Source of the DNA: Glandiceps talaboti
Taxonomy: Eukaryota > Hemichordata > Enteropneusta > Spengelidae
Assembly (NCBI RefSeq): GCF_964340395.1
Contig: NC_135566.1
Span: forward strand, 3,302,501 to 3,366,500
Reading direction: 5' to 3'
Length of the DNA: 64,000 nt
Shown: positions 10,976 through 22,925 of the stretch, one piece after another
How the letters are laid out: every line of letters starts with the position of its first letter
Numbering within the stretch: position 1 is the first letter of the stretch
Notes under the pieces: generated by a model
What the model was told of the DNA's origin: nothing
Seen by the model: the letters and a program-made list of their open reading frames with translations, nothing else
Databases searched by the model: none
Made by a program: the position numbers and the translations under genes

Positions 10976-11702
10976 TCTACAGTTTGTTTATGTACAGCAA
11001 CAATAACAGTCATTGTGGAAGGCATAAAACTCCTCCTGAATCCTGGCAAACTCCCTAGCTTGGGTATGCTTGAATCTGAAGTAACTTGTGTATGTTGTAT
11101 TTAGTGAAGTGTACCACTGAACTGACTATATCCAAAATTAATATATATCATACGCTGTATTTGATAATCACACTTAACACAGACACTTTTACATACCCTA
11201 CCAAATTTATCAGGGTAACCCCCTCCAAATTTGATCATGGGGGAAAACAATACAAATTCATTTCTTTTCATTGTTACAGCAATGATAAATCCATATCAAT
11301 CAACACACTCCGCTATTTGCAAGTTTCATGACTTGTGGCATAGTAAATGTTGGAAGGGGAGGATGTCTTTCAGCTTTTGGACTTAAATCTACCCCACACT
11401 ACACAACACCTGTTTACTTCTAGATGTATAAAACCCAGTCCTTCTCCTCTCTATCACCAACTAAGTTAATCTATTTACTTAAATAGTACACATGTAGAAA
11501 ATGACATGACTTATCTTGTCTTAAATATCTAGTTCTATGTTATTTAATTCTTTAATATTACATTAATTTGCCTACGTTATCATATAAACTGGTCAACTGC
11601 TTTAAACTAAACTTGGCTATAATGCACTCTAAGTTTTGTTCACTTATGACAACACATCAATACATTACAAGTTGAATTATGTGTCTATTTTGTGTTGTGT
11701 CT

Positions 11703-12040
11703 CTTACAAACAGCTCTATCCTACATATATGTGTTCAGTTAGCATTGTTGATAAATTTTGTGTCATCTCTCTTACAAACAGCTCTATCCTACATAGATGT
11801 GTGCAGTTAGCATTGTTGATAAATTTGGTGTCGTCTCTCTTACAAACAGCTCTATCCTACATATATGTGTTCAGTTAGCATTGTTGATAAATTTGGTGTC
11901 GTCTCTCTTACAAACAGCTCTATCCTACATATATGTGTTCAGTTAGCATTGTTGATAAATTTTGTGTCGTCTCTCTTACAAACAGCTCTGTTCTACATAG
12001 ATGTGTGCAGTTAGCATTGTTGATAAATTTTGTTCTTGTG
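11703..12040. repeat. 68 bp tandem array, about 4.9 copies
   Basis: CTTACAAACAGCTCT starts at 11703, 11771, 11839, 11907 and 11975, an exact 68 bp period. Each unit ends TAGCATTGTTGATAAATTT. Copies differ at a few bases (TATATGTGTTC against TAGATGTGTGC) in an alternating pattern that suggests expansion by a two-unit block. Confidence 0.95.
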
Positions 12041-12335
12041 CTAGAAACGGACACTGAACGGTGACAAAGTTGATGAAACATAACCACAACAAAGGTGGAA
12101 TATTTTGTTCTGATGGCAAAATTGAGAGGTGTCTGAATTCCTACCTTTGTCTAATTAAATAACAGGTTGAATACAGGCTGAATATACTGGTATGATGCAC
12201 TGCTTTCTACCAAACAGAAATTTTAGCCTTACAAATCGTTAGCTATCACGTAATTGTTGATCTAATAACCTCACTAATGTAGTGGCTATCATTTATCATG
12301 GTTCAATCTTGTACTGTGCTGATCTCACTTTATTA

Positions 12336-12633
12336 AAGGGGAACATCACTGTCGTTAGTAAACTTTGGGTTTTTTGAAGTCATGTTTGTTTCACTTGAAG
12401 GTAATGAGCACCAGGGAGGCTTTAATATTTATGTTCTGTTATTACATATGCTTGCCTGTTGACTACCATGAGATGATGCAAGGCCACGGCATGGACCTTC
12501 ACTGAATAATGAATGAGGAGCAAGGATCGACTTGGTGTTTCTCAGCAATCATGTGTAATGTATATGATGTAAAATAATGACATATCTCTCTAGAACCCAA
12601 AATTTACAAAACTGGCTTTATTCCCTGCCCTTT
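12336..12633. mobile_element. MITE family 1, diverged copy 8
   Basis: It starts with AAGGGGAACATCACT after a TA. The right part has AATGACATATCTCTCTAGAA and ACCCAAAATTTACAAAA, matching the inner right arm of the family. It lies just below the cytospin stop codon, so it may be part of the 3' UTR. Confidence 0.55.
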
Positions 12634-12802
12634 CATCAATTCTAATGCATATATGGATTCCCCTAAGTTCATCTTCTGATTTTAATTCTGTTTTCATGTT
12701 TACATTGGTGAAAACATGACTGTGAACAAACCAGCTCATCAGGAATGCAATGCCATGCCTTTGTCTCCAACCATCAGGATGTCATTTTACATGCCACCAG
12801 GT

Positions 12803-12892
12803 CTAACCTTCAAAATGTTTGTAAATTGATGTCACATATGTCATAACAGACTGCCAGTCTGGTCTTTCCATTAATACCATGTCATTCACATC
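12803..12892 (-). CDS. SPECC1L: Cytospin last coding exon
   Basis: 90 bases including the TAG stop (complement of 12803-12805). It reads [20 protein letters not shown] then TSIYKHFEG and stop, matching the vertebrate C-terminus (RPDWQNVMLYVTAIYKYFE). Acceptor CTGCCCAG. It lies in a frame too short to stand out on its own. Confidence 0.94.
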   Translation of the reverse strand, partial: DVNDMVLMERPDWQSVMTYVTSIYKHFEG

Positions 12893-15800
12893 CTGGGCAG
12901 AAAACAAAACAAAACAAATGGTAAATAGACTGCTTTCAAACAGCACCCCTAGTGGCCAAACTCAACAACCTTTTGTCTTTCTTTAAAACCAGAAAATGGC
13001 ATATTAACTAATCAATTAATCTATTCAGAACATTGGTTATCATACACAAAACTCCTGGTATACACTTCCCAACTTACACAAAAAAGGCCTCTATATGTAA
13101 TTTCAAATAATACACACATAGCAGGCACAGTACCCTGGGTTTTTTTTTACCTGATAAATGGTCTGCATCAGATAAATAAATTAAACTCTTTAACTCTGTG
13201 AGGATTCTATCAAAGAGGACTGCATAGAGAAAGTGTGTAACTGGAGAACAGTGTTCAGAAGTATTTGTCCATAACTGATTTCTAATGTGTCAAGTGCATG
13301 TCCACTTAACCTTGCTTTCTTAATTACCAATTAACTGTGCGTAACATAATCAAGGGTGGACTTACCAATAATGGTGCAATGCCGACACTTTCTCCTGCTT
13401 CAAAAGCCAACTTGAAATTTCGTCTCTGAAAGAACAACAAACAATGTGTTAGACATAGTGCATATAACCATTTGAAAAAAGGATGTCCCTCCACCACACC
13501 CCAATGCAGAGTGAACCCCCTCCCCCTTCCCCTCCCATCCAGAGTGATATCCTTGTTAATATGCTTTGCTTTAAATACTGTACATTGGAACATTAAACAA
13601 TTTGAAATTATTTTATTGATTTAATTCCGGCATTATTTGATAAGAAAGCTCAGAGACTGGTGACACTTCTTTCTGTAAGTTACCAATTAGAGTCCAGAAT
13701 GGGAGAACTTTGGGACAAGTGATTCAGTGGATACCATCTTTGCACAGCATTATGGGAATTTGGAGTATGACTTTGATTTCATCAAGAGGTGATGCAGAGA
13801 TTACAGATGGGATTAGCATCTTTGCTACTTTGTCTTTGGGCTAAACATTCCCTGCTGTCTGTCATGAAAAAAACTACATAAGTTGAAACAGTACCAGGTA
13901 TATGTGTGTGACTTTCCTAAACCATGAAAAGATTGGTGAACAATACAGACCACAAGTTTAATTTACTAAGTTGAATTGCCAACATGTTGCAATGATAGGA
14001 GTACACAGCATTTGACAAGGTTTCAGATCAATTGACTATTCATCAAGGACTTGACAAAACAAGACTGACTTATTAGCAAACATTACAACATGACGTGGTA
14101 CCATAGCAACTGAAAAGTTACATGGTGACCCAAGAATGAAAAGCAAAGAAGATCATTCATTTAATACTTGAACACACCTGCAACTCGTAGAACAAAGTAC
14201 CCAAGTTTTGCATTTCTTCAAATAAATATAAATGACTTCATCACATTTGTTGACAACAAACTGTGTGAATAAAGTCTACTACTAAGAGTAATGAATGATG
14301 TACAATTGAAGACAAATCCATAATGGTGACCAAGTTTTTACTTTTGGCTTAGTATGTTGGGCTGGAAATATTACTAAACAAGACAGAAAACCATCAGAAA
14401 AGTGGGAGGGGTGATGGGTAAAAAACAGAATAACACTGACAATATAAACCATAGACACATTACAGACAGACTGGGAATGATATTAACTGACAACACACAT
14501 CTACTTAGGCCAGACCTTGACAGTCTACAAGTGGCAGACTCAGACTTCCACGTACCAGAACAACACGCTATAAGCAATCATTCATCCCAGCAGCAATTAA
14601 ATTATACAACCAACAGACAGACAGACCTCGACTTTTACCCTACATGCTCACATTTGAAGCTGTGTTCACCTTTTTTTTTTTTAAAGCCCATGCTCTTCAA
14701 GTTATTGTTTTGGTTTATATGTCTGTATGTGTTAAAAGTCTTGCATTTTATGCACTAGTTTTCATTGTTTTTACTGGCAGACACTGAAATTTCCTGTGAA
14801 GGTTTAATAAGGTTGTAATGTATTGTATTGTAATGTATTGTATTGTACATATTCATGTTCAAATCTACCAAGAATACACCCCATTGACCAATTTGTACAA
14901 AAATCAAAGAACCTGGAATCATCCAAAACTTTGCCAGATGAAAGCTTGTGACAGCTCTTTTTGAAATCACCAAAGAAAATTGGTTATTCACTGCATCAAA
15001 ATCATTCAACTATCATTTCCTATTGAATTAACATAGTGTTTGATGGTCATTTTGAAGTACAATTTGGGTACAATGTCATCACTTTTATGAAATATTTACA
15101 CAAAATGCATTGTGATCCCTCATATTTCGTTGTAATACAAAGTCGTATGGTGAGTATGTGTTTCTCGCGAGCAGCACCAGTCTTATGGAACAGTATACCA
15201 CTTGAACTTCGTTTTTTTTTCAACAGTCGATAAATTCAAGAAGGATATCAAGATACATCTGTTTGCAAATGCCTTCTATTTTTTTGCAATGATCTACTAT
15301 TGTTCCTGTTCAGCTATAGAATATCATGTCGCATTGGATTTTGGCAGTATACAAAGTCTTTTGATTGTTGATTGATTGACTGACTGACTGACTGACTGAC
15401 TGACTGACTGACTGACTGACTGATTCAGTGATTGATTTCATTGATTTGGACTGTGAATTAATAGTTGTAGTTTTCTTGACCACAGTAACAGCTAAAGTTT
15501 AAGACTTTTGTATTTGAGATGTATACCACATTAATGTATGGATGCCCTAAGTCATACTAAATACACTTTACCACAAATAACTGCCATCATGTGAAAATCT
15601 TAGTTGACAGCAATCTGGCCTACATGCACCCTACCCTTTAGATTCTGTTGAGTTAAAATGCTGTAACACATACATCAGCAACACACACAAATCAATTTAT
15701 ACAACAAAGTCCACTCACAGACAGGGTACACACAAAGAAAAAAAAACTGAAATGCCAACTGTCTACATATCAATTATACATGCATGCTTAGTTAGAGGAA

Positions 15801-16502
15801 CCATCAATTGGTTGTAAGTGACAATCATAAGTTTGTTTTGGAAAGTGTTGCAAGTAATTTAAAAATTTCTATCCTGAAAGGAGACAAGTTATGTTTGATG
15901 TATATATTTCAAAGCCGGCTTTGTTCTCCAAACAAAGTTCTCGTCTCGCTATCTTTGCTTCAGTTTTCCATCAACTCATGCAAGACCAACACTTTGTTTA
16001 GGATTTACAGTTGAGGTATTCAACCACAGCGTTTCGCTAGTGGGCAGGTTAAAGGTCGTACCAGTGATGATTTTTCTAGTGTGACTTACTTTATCCTGTG
16101 GTGTAAGCTCATTGTAGGGAATCTTTCTTGGTAGATAACTGTGTATCAGTGCACAGAATGCCAGGCCATCATTCCAGCTACTGCTGAAATTAGTGATGTC
16201 AATGCCCTGTCAAGGAATAACAAGAAACCCAGATTACATCACAGCCTGGATCATACAGAAATATTCATATATCGCCCTAAAGTGGTAATACCTCCATATT
16301 AATTGTGAGGACCAATGGATATAGCAAGGTCAAATGCATATACCAAGAACCAATACATATACCAAGGACCAATGCATATGGCAATTTCCAATGCATGTAC
16401 CAATATCAAATGCATATACCAAGGTCCAACACATATACCAGATTTCTATGTACATAGCAAAGTCCAATACATAATTACACATACACATACACATATACAT
16501 AT

Positions 16503-16598
<96 letters not shown>

Positions 16599-19500
16599 GT
16601 TCCAAGGTCCAATACATATATATTGTATAATATTTATATTGGTGATACTTTGTACAGTACTCTTAGTCAGTGGCTCTCTCTGAAAGTATTTATGCGGTAC
16701 TTGCTGAATAACCATTGTCAGTATGAATGTTATAACAGTGCAATACAAGAATATAGATGGTACCTTGTATCCTTGTGTTTTCAGCTGGCACCATTTCAAT
16801 AGTGCATTTCTCTTGGATCCTCCTATATCTTTCACCAGCACAGCAAGAGGGTCTTTCTTTTCAGCAGTGTCACTGTAATAAAGCGGGTACACATACATAC
16901 ATACATGTATAAATAACTTGTGTTTTGACATTTTAATAATTTGAAAAGTATTTATTTTTTATTACAAGTGATTATGTAAATCAAAGAAATGTAACTGCAA
17001 TAATTGGAATGGACATGTAAACAATTTAATAATATTAAGTACTGTCAAGACATATTTCTGCCTTTAGTACACTTTAGTACACTTGTATTGATTACTGCTA
17101 TCATTGCACTTACATGAAAAGTCCAGTCAGACTTATTTCTGCCTTCAGTACACTTTGTACACTTGTATTGATTACTGCTATCAAATTAAAGTAACAATCC
17201 AGTCAAACTTATTTCTGCCTTTAGTACACTTTAGTACACTTGTGTTGGTTATTGCGATAAACTTACTTTCGATTTTGGGTGATAAAAGAGCACCTTCAAG
17301 TTGGTAAATTACTCAAATATGAAAACTTATAAAAGAAGCCCTACTGCACTTGACATGTGTTCAGTAATATGGAGATTTTTTCTTGCAAGGCATTATGGGA
17401 AAATATCTGGTAATGACATCACAACTACCATAATCTCTTTGTATTCTGAATACATGTAAAGTGAACTAGAGCTTCCGTGCAAAATTTCGAAGTTGAATAA
17501 GTTACCAAGGTGTTACTTTATCACCCCAAAACATTAACAGCAGTAATCAATACAAGTTTACTAAAGGCTGAAATAATTTTGATCAAGTTATATTTGAAAC
17601 TGCAATGCCCAAATGCATGCCAAGTTTTATATTTTACGTAACAATATGTGATATTATCCTACCTTGATCGCCTGGTAAGTGTGGTTGGTGGATGCAACCC
17701 AGCAGACCGATTGGCTGCACCACCACTGCTTCCATTAATCTCATCTTTTGTGTCTTTCTGTGGACCATATGTAATCTTTCTTGTGATTATATCACTTAGG
17801 TGCTTCCGTGCATCGATTCTTGTTCCAGTTGAAGCTCTTGATTCCTTGGGTACCGAGTCAAGCTGTAATGCTTTGGATGATCCGGATGAAGATAGGTGTC
17901 TTTCTCTAGATGGTGATGTCTCTGGGTATCTGCTACTGAAAGGCTTATCCCTGGCCATTGATTCTTCCATTATTCTCCAACTGCCAGAATAACTCAATCG
18001 ATTTGCTTCACTTGGTGACAGCAATGGACTGCTCAATCTACGTGATGGTTTTGAATCTAATCCTTTACCACCGCTGCCGATTGATCGCCTTCTTTCGCTT
18101 GATTGCGCAGTTGGAGATTGCTGTACTGCTGGCAATGGTGGTGCTGCTTTAGTATGTTGGGCAGCATTTTCTATTGACTGAACTAAGTTTTTCACAGATA
18201 GTTGCACATTGTTTGAACCACTGGATGATCTCTTCAGACCTGTTTCTGTGTTTCTGCGTTCTGCTTTTGATGCTAAAATGCTCTGACTTCTTGATTTTCC
18301 TTCAGTTGGTGAGGTTGGACCATTCAAACCGAATTTCTTATGCAACTGCATCAAATCCCCACCTTGTTTTTCTATTTTTTCTTGCAAAGTTTCTTTATCT
18401 TTCTTGAGTTTTTCCACTTCTTCCTGAGCCTCATTTCGGATGTCATTGGCGATAACAACTGCAGTCTGGAGATCAGCTTGAAATTGTCGCCATTCATCTT
18501 CATCACGGGCATTCTTCCTTCTGCAGTCATTCATTGCCTTCTCTAGATCTTGTTTGTGTTGTTTCATTGAGTTCACTGCTGCCTGTAGCTCCGCAATAGT
18601 GGCGTTATCTTGTTGCTTCTCTGCAAGATGTCGTTCACATTCTAAATCCATTTCTTCTAGAGAGTCCTTCAGGTTGGCGATTTCAGTCTCAAGCTCAGCC
18701 TTTTCTGCTGTGATTTTTTCAATCACTTTTCTCAAGTCTAGAATCTCTCGGTTGTAATTTGTTTTATTCTTTTCTGATTCTTCTTCTAGTTTGGCAATGG
18801 TGTTGCACAACTTTGCATTTTCATTCTTGCTTTTTGCTAGGGCTTCCTCTAGATCACCCTTGTCAGTCTCTAGCATATCTTTGTCTCTCTGTAAATTTTC
18901 CAACATGGTGACGATGTCCGATTTCTCACCACTCTGCAACAGTTCACTGGTTTGTGCCCTCTCGTGTTGAATCTGTGATTTGAGTCGGTCGACTTGTATC
19001 TGCCCACTGGCGATGCTGTTTCTGTGACCACTGAGCTCTTGCTCCATCTCATTTCTCTGGCTTTCCAGATTGCATACTTTCTCTCTCAAGTTCATGATTT
19101 CTTCCGATTCTTTGTTCCTCCTGGCATCTACAAATAGATCCTTAATTCTGCTTTCTTCTCCTTGGCTTGTCATGAGATCAAGAATCTGTTGTTCGATTTC
19201 TGTCTTATCACTCGTATAGAGTTCGTTAAATGCATCTGGATTATACTCCATGCCATGTTCTTCCAGGATCTCTTTCATATACTCCATCTCTGCCTTACTA
19301 CGGTGCAGTTTCTCAGTCTGGTTGCATAGTGCTTCCAGAAGTATTCCTTTCTCTTCCATCAGAGTATCATTTTCAAAAGTCAAATCACCAACAGACTCCT
19401 GCATGTCTTCTAACTCTTGAAGAGTTGCTTGTAACTCTTCATTAACACTGTGATGAGTTTCTTCCATTTGATGAATTCTATCTTGCAAACATGCAACAGA

Positions 19501-20478
19501 ACCTTCACTGCGAAGGCTCTGTACCTCCCAGTTACTAGCTTCGACAGGAAACAAGCGTTCCTCTGGTGCAGATACGGGGTCGTCATCTAATGCAGCTACA
19601 CTTGCACTGTGGTCTCCATTTTCTGATGCTGGCTCAAATACCAATGCTTCAGTTGACCCCTTTTCTTTAGGCGACAACTCACTGGAACTATCAACACTGC
19701 CCTTTCCTTTGCCATTGTCTATTGTTAAATGAAGCGCTTTCTCAGAGTCTGTTCTACGTTCTAGGTTACTGCTCAGGTCATGTAACTTTTCTTTGAGGCC
19801 TTGATTTTCTTGGTTCAGTTGATCGATTTGTTGTTTCATGGCATTATTTTCTTGCTGTGTCTGCTGCAGCAGAGACTGGATCTCTGACCATCCATCTATT
19901 CCTGATGTACTCTGAGACATGTTGTTATCTTGTCTCTTCCAGTTTGCTAGATCCTTGTTTCTTCCTAAGTATGCACCTTGGTTTCCAGTTTGAACTCTCA
20001 GATCTTCTCTACTGAGTCGCAGAAACCTTTCCTGGGAATAATGTCCCCTTCTGTGGATCTGAGACTCACTGTGACTAGGTGAAATTCGTTTCTCAGGTGG
20101 ACTATCAATAATGTTGTCGTAAGAACAAGACCCACGTAAACAATGATATAAACCTCCTCGGGATCGTGCAATATTAGTCTGGGAACCTGAACGGTTTTCT
20201 TTGGTGACTGTTAACTCTGGAAAGTCTTCGTAGTAATCCTGAGATCCCTTAGGTATTCCCAACGTTGATCTAGGTCTAGGTTTAGCACTGGTTGGTGAAG
20301 ACCTCAGCTGGACACTACCAAGTAAATCCTCCTGACTTTTACTCAGGTAGTTTGATAATGCAGCCGGGGTTCTACTACTGTATCCACTAATCACTGATGT
20401 GTCTTCTACTTTTACATCTGAGTCTGGTGTTTCGGTGTTAGCAGTGTCACTGTCATTATTGGAGCATGACTTCTTCAT
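12803..20478 (-). CDS. SPECC1L: Cytospin (SPECC1/SPECC1L), complete coding region in five exons
   Basis: Joined exons 20478-17663, 16872-16764, 16206-16090, 13425-13366 and 12892-12803 (minus strand) make 3,192 bases, 1,063 residues plus stop, with every phase consistent. Human cytospin-A has 1,117 residues and cytospin-B 1,068. An Ser/Pro-rich N-terminus (1-190) is followed by a short coiled coil (about 195-245) and a long one (about 320-710), then a basic Ser-rich linker and a C-terminal calponin-homology domain (about 960-1060). Diagnostic blocks are [13 protein letters not shown] (328-340), [19 protein letters not shown] (662-680), [12 protein letters not shown] and [15 protein letters not shown]. 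Cytospins bind actin through the CH domain and microtubules through the coiled coil, and act in cell adhesion and migration. One gene here may represent the ancestor of both vertebrate paralogues. A tag acceptor ends 10 bases before the ATG, so at least one 5' UTR exon lies upstream. Confidence 0.95.
13366..13425 (-). CDS. SPECC1L: Cytospin small exon, CH domain
   Basis: 60 bases, 20 residues, [20 protein letters not shown], phase 0 at both ends; acceptor TTCTTTCAG, donor GTAAGT. It matches vertebrate RRNFMLAFQAAESVGI. The 2.7 kb intron before it holds two LINE fragments. Confidence 0.95.
14480..14850 (+). mobile_element. LINE fragment: 3' end of a reverse-transcriptase ORF plus tail
   Basis: From about 14525 one plus-strand frame reads [18 protein letters not shown] then [16 protein letters not shown], the typical C-terminal end of CR1/L2-like or related non-LTR retrotransposon ORFs. 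A 3' tail of TGTATTGTAATG repeats (14815-14847) follows. The piece is short and interrupted, so it is a dead 5'-truncated copy. It lies in a cytospin intron, antisense to that gene. Confidence 0.65.
15118..15425 (+). mobile_element. LINE fragment with (TGAC)n tail
   Basis: The frame starting near 15145 reads [20 protein letters not shown], and after a one-base slip in a T run near 15215 continues [19 protein letters not shown]. The ...LWNSIP...[11 protein letters not shown] pattern is the usual end of a non-LTR retrotransposon RT ORF. A (TGAC)n run (15374-15421) sits where a LINE 3' tail repeat would be. Frameshifted and truncated. A different family from the 14.5 kb piece, judged by tail and sequence. 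Confidence 0.72.
16090..16206 (-). CDS. SPECC1L: Cytospin exon, CH domain core
   Basis: 117 bases, 39 residues, phase 0 at both ends. It reads [19 protein letters not shown] then [20 protein letters not shown]. This is the most conserved actin-binding part of the CH domain. Acceptor CTTGACAG, donor GTAAGT. Confidence 0.96.
16470..16600. repeat. CATACA/CATATA microsatellite in cytospin intron
   Basis: ACACATACACAT units pass to ATATACATATAC units over about 130 bp. Upstream (16315-16470) is a looser set of repeats around CCAATGCATATACCAAG. Confidence 0.95.
16764..16872 (-). CDS. SPECC1L: Cytospin exon, start of CH domain
   Basis: 109 bases reading (S)[18 protein letters not shown] then [18 protein letters not shown]. 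The first base completes a Ser codon from the previous exon. Flanks are TATTACAG and GTACCA. It matches the first CH-domain helix of vertebrate cytospins nearly residue for residue. Confidence 0.95.
17040..17600. mobile_element. Foldback element with internal triplication
   Basis: A block with TGCCTTTAGTACACTTTAG and GTATTGATTACTGCTATCA recurs at about 17060, 17142 and 17218 (roughly 78-80 bp apart). The reverse complement of the third block with its flank (GGGTGATAAA...CACCTT) is at about 17505-17585. An inverted-arm structure with one arm expanded in tandem fits a MITE-like foldback. It sits in the first cytospin intron. Confidence 0.7.
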
Positions 20479-20488
20479 TCTGCTTTAT
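17663..20488 (-). CDS. SPECC1L: Cytospin exon with start codon and the whole coiled coil
   Basis: The exon runs from an acceptor (GTGTGTAG, complement of 20489 on) to donor AAG/GTAGGA. The first ten bases are 5' UTR; the ATG is at 20478-20476, and MKK matches the vertebrate start. It encodes residues 1-938 plus two bases of codon 939. One exon of 2.8 kb holds nearly 90% of the protein. Unspliced reading ends at a TAG within the donor. Confidence 0.94.
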
Positions 20489-21569
20489 CTACACACACTG
20501 TGAACAAACAAACAAAAAGATTGAAGTTACTTATGAGGCTCTATTTAGTTTTAACTACATGTATCTACATGTGAATAGGTGGGGGCAGGTAGATTTTTTT
20601 CTTTCATGTGTGAGTGTCTAGTTCAGGTAGTTATGTTTTTCGTATGGTCTCTGTGTTATTGGTTCTTCCCATCAAATGTATAGATATTACAGATTGGAAG
20701 AATAGTTTTATATTGTCTTTTTAATTTATGTCAATTTCCGCAGCCACTATTTCTTGTGAGACTTCACAATTTTTGTTATTTTATTTTATTTTTCTCAAAT
20801 ATGTATAAAAAAGTTTAGGGTGTTTAGGCAGTGAAAAACTAGGTGGGGTCAGGGAACTGGAACCAAACAAATTTTTTATAAAGGCCCAAGTTAAAATACA
20901 TTAAAACAATACGTTACATACTGTGCCCCTATAATCACTACATATATAAGTATCGGAGTTCATAGTAAAATTGTCACAAGAGATTCCCCTTCTGTTACCA
21001 GGGTTCCAGAACCTCACTTGTAGCTAATACACTGCACCATGGAATGCTTTGTTACGAATACCTACAAGCGACCTATCGGTCAGAATAGCTCCGCTGTTTT
21101 TTTTTAAATTTAATTTTTTATTTTGGTGACATGTAGAAGTGGTTCAGGTCTTCAGCTCTTCGAGTCACTATGCAGTTTTGTTTTAGCGATGCAATAAAGT
21201 GGTTAGTGGTTTCATATGATGTCTCACTATAAAACACATTTTACACAGAAGTTGGTAATGTATTGTACTTTTATACCATAGTCACCATTTTATAACAAAA
21301 ATCTACTGTTATGAAAAATTGCACAAAATCTCAGAAAAAAATGACTGGGAAATGCACACAAGAAAAAGAAAAAAAGAGGATTTTGAGGTTGGCTATAAGT
21401 AATTCCAGTGTCTTACAGCTGTAACCCTGGAAAATTTTAATGAAGAATGAAATAAACTAGGGATCTAAAATAATTTTGAGGCAATTTGAATTTCAATTTT
21501 CTAACAAATTTACAAAGTCAACAACATTCAACTTGTTCTAGTTGTGGTAGATATATATAGGGAAGAAAT

Positions 21570-22103
21570 GTATTAATCGCCATCTTAGTTTCCGTACGGC
21601 GACAATCTCAAGTACCCGGAAGAGAGTCATTCTCAGCCATACGTTACAGTGGTAACACTCGTTCATGTTCGGTTACCTTTCACAAAGAAAACACAACGAA
21701 ATGGTTGAAATGGTCTTTTTTTAATTTCTTTTCATCACAACAACAAAATCTGCGTGATCAAAAGTGTTGTAAACTAAACCAGAAAGAATTATCGGACTGG
21801 CTAAACTTCCCGATGAACTGGAAGGTCCTACTACTTCCAAGTAAGCCTCGATAGTACTATAGTACGTGAGAAAATCGTCTCAAACTAGCGATACAACTTT
21901 CAAAATATAACTTGACATGTCTTCATTTGTTAGAGTTATACAATTCAAGACGGGTTTTCACTCGAAAACAACAATTCTGTGAATAATGACACTCTGAACG
22001 CAGCGATTTCTCGGACGATGTTACCACTGTAACGTATGGCTGACAACGACTTGCTTCCGGGTTAGTCCCTCGTGCATACGGGTGGATTGTCGGCGATTAA
22101 TAC
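21570..22103. mobile_element. TIR element of 534 bp with 75-85 bp inverted ends
   Basis: The left end is GTATTAATCGCC and the right end GGCGATTAATAC. Further in, both arms share CCGGAAG and then AGCCATACGTTACAGTGGTA (left 21638 on, inverted at the right near 22020-22042). The interior has no transposase-like frame, so this is a non-autonomous DNA transposon. It is relatively CpG-rich compared with its surroundings. Confidence 0.82.
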
Positions 22104-22889
22104 ATACATGTACATGTACATCGTCTGATATTTTAATTCACAGTGTTTTTTGTGACCGGCGCCTGTCAGCAGACTCTGCCATTTTTTTCATCATTCCATT
22201 GTATTTAAACCTTGTACTTGACATTTCGCAATATTTATAATTCTCAACAAAATACCTCAACATGCCTCACTTCGCTCGTACTCAAAGCAGCCCCGCACGT
22301 AGTCCTGCTTGCATACGGAGGAATTCGGGACTCGATTCTGACAATTGTCCCTCCCCCTCCGGTGTTTAGAGTCAAGTCAGTAATACAGACTCGTGCACCC
22401 GAGGACTACCCCGCGCGGTATGATCACTGACACTGATGACATGATGAGTGAGAACCTTTTCGGATTTACATGTAAAACGGGGAAAGATACGCAAAACATA
22501 ATGCAAAGTCTGAAGCCAAATTAAAGTTGTAATTATTTTAATTATTTTTACTTGCCAAATATTTGCATTTTGGAAAGGCAAGACACGTTCATGTCGTTTA
22601 ACTTTACATGTGAACTGTCGGCCATATTTAAACTTCAACCGCATGCCTGGCATGCCCTTCCTTACGCAAGTTGTCTGAATTCTGGTTCACTGTCATTCCA
22701 AATTGCACGACAATATAGAATTAACCACAAGTTACATGTTATCTGAAAACATCACACTTTTATAGTGGGTCTGAAGTGTGATTTTAGTGAGTACTAAGAA
22801 CGTCCCGTGTTGATACTCAAGATACTTGCTGTGGAAAATCGCTCGGTCGAATGAGGTCACCTTCAGCTTCTGGTCGAATCAGGATAGAG

Positions 22890-22925
22890 TATGCAAATGA
22901 GGATGTTGCGGATTGGCTGATAATG
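22890..22925 (-). promoter_or_regulatory. Candidate minus-strand promoter: CCAAT box plus octamer
   Basis: On the minus strand AGCCAATC (complement of 22914-22921) is followed about 14 bases later by ATTTGCAT (complement of 22892-22899). This order and spacing are common in animal core promoters, and the direction suits cytospin. The surrounding 1 kb has more CpG than average. Short motifs like these occur by chance, so this is a suggestion only. Confidence 0.25.

Larger units (their letters stand above)
5511..12802. other. Gene-poor region between the DUSP11-like pair and cytospin
   Basis: No coding exon is supported on either strand. Contents are MITE copies at 5808 and 12336, AT-rich runs with repeated TTTACAT and TATGCAAAT words (about 6800-7030), two direct copies of an AACAGCC(A/T)ATCAAAATC block near 7650 and 7765, an imperfect repeat near 9 kb, a composite microsatellite (10828-10975) and a 68 bp tandem array (11703-12040). 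The part next to 12803 must include the cytospin 3' UTR; its end cannot be placed. Confidence 0.55.
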
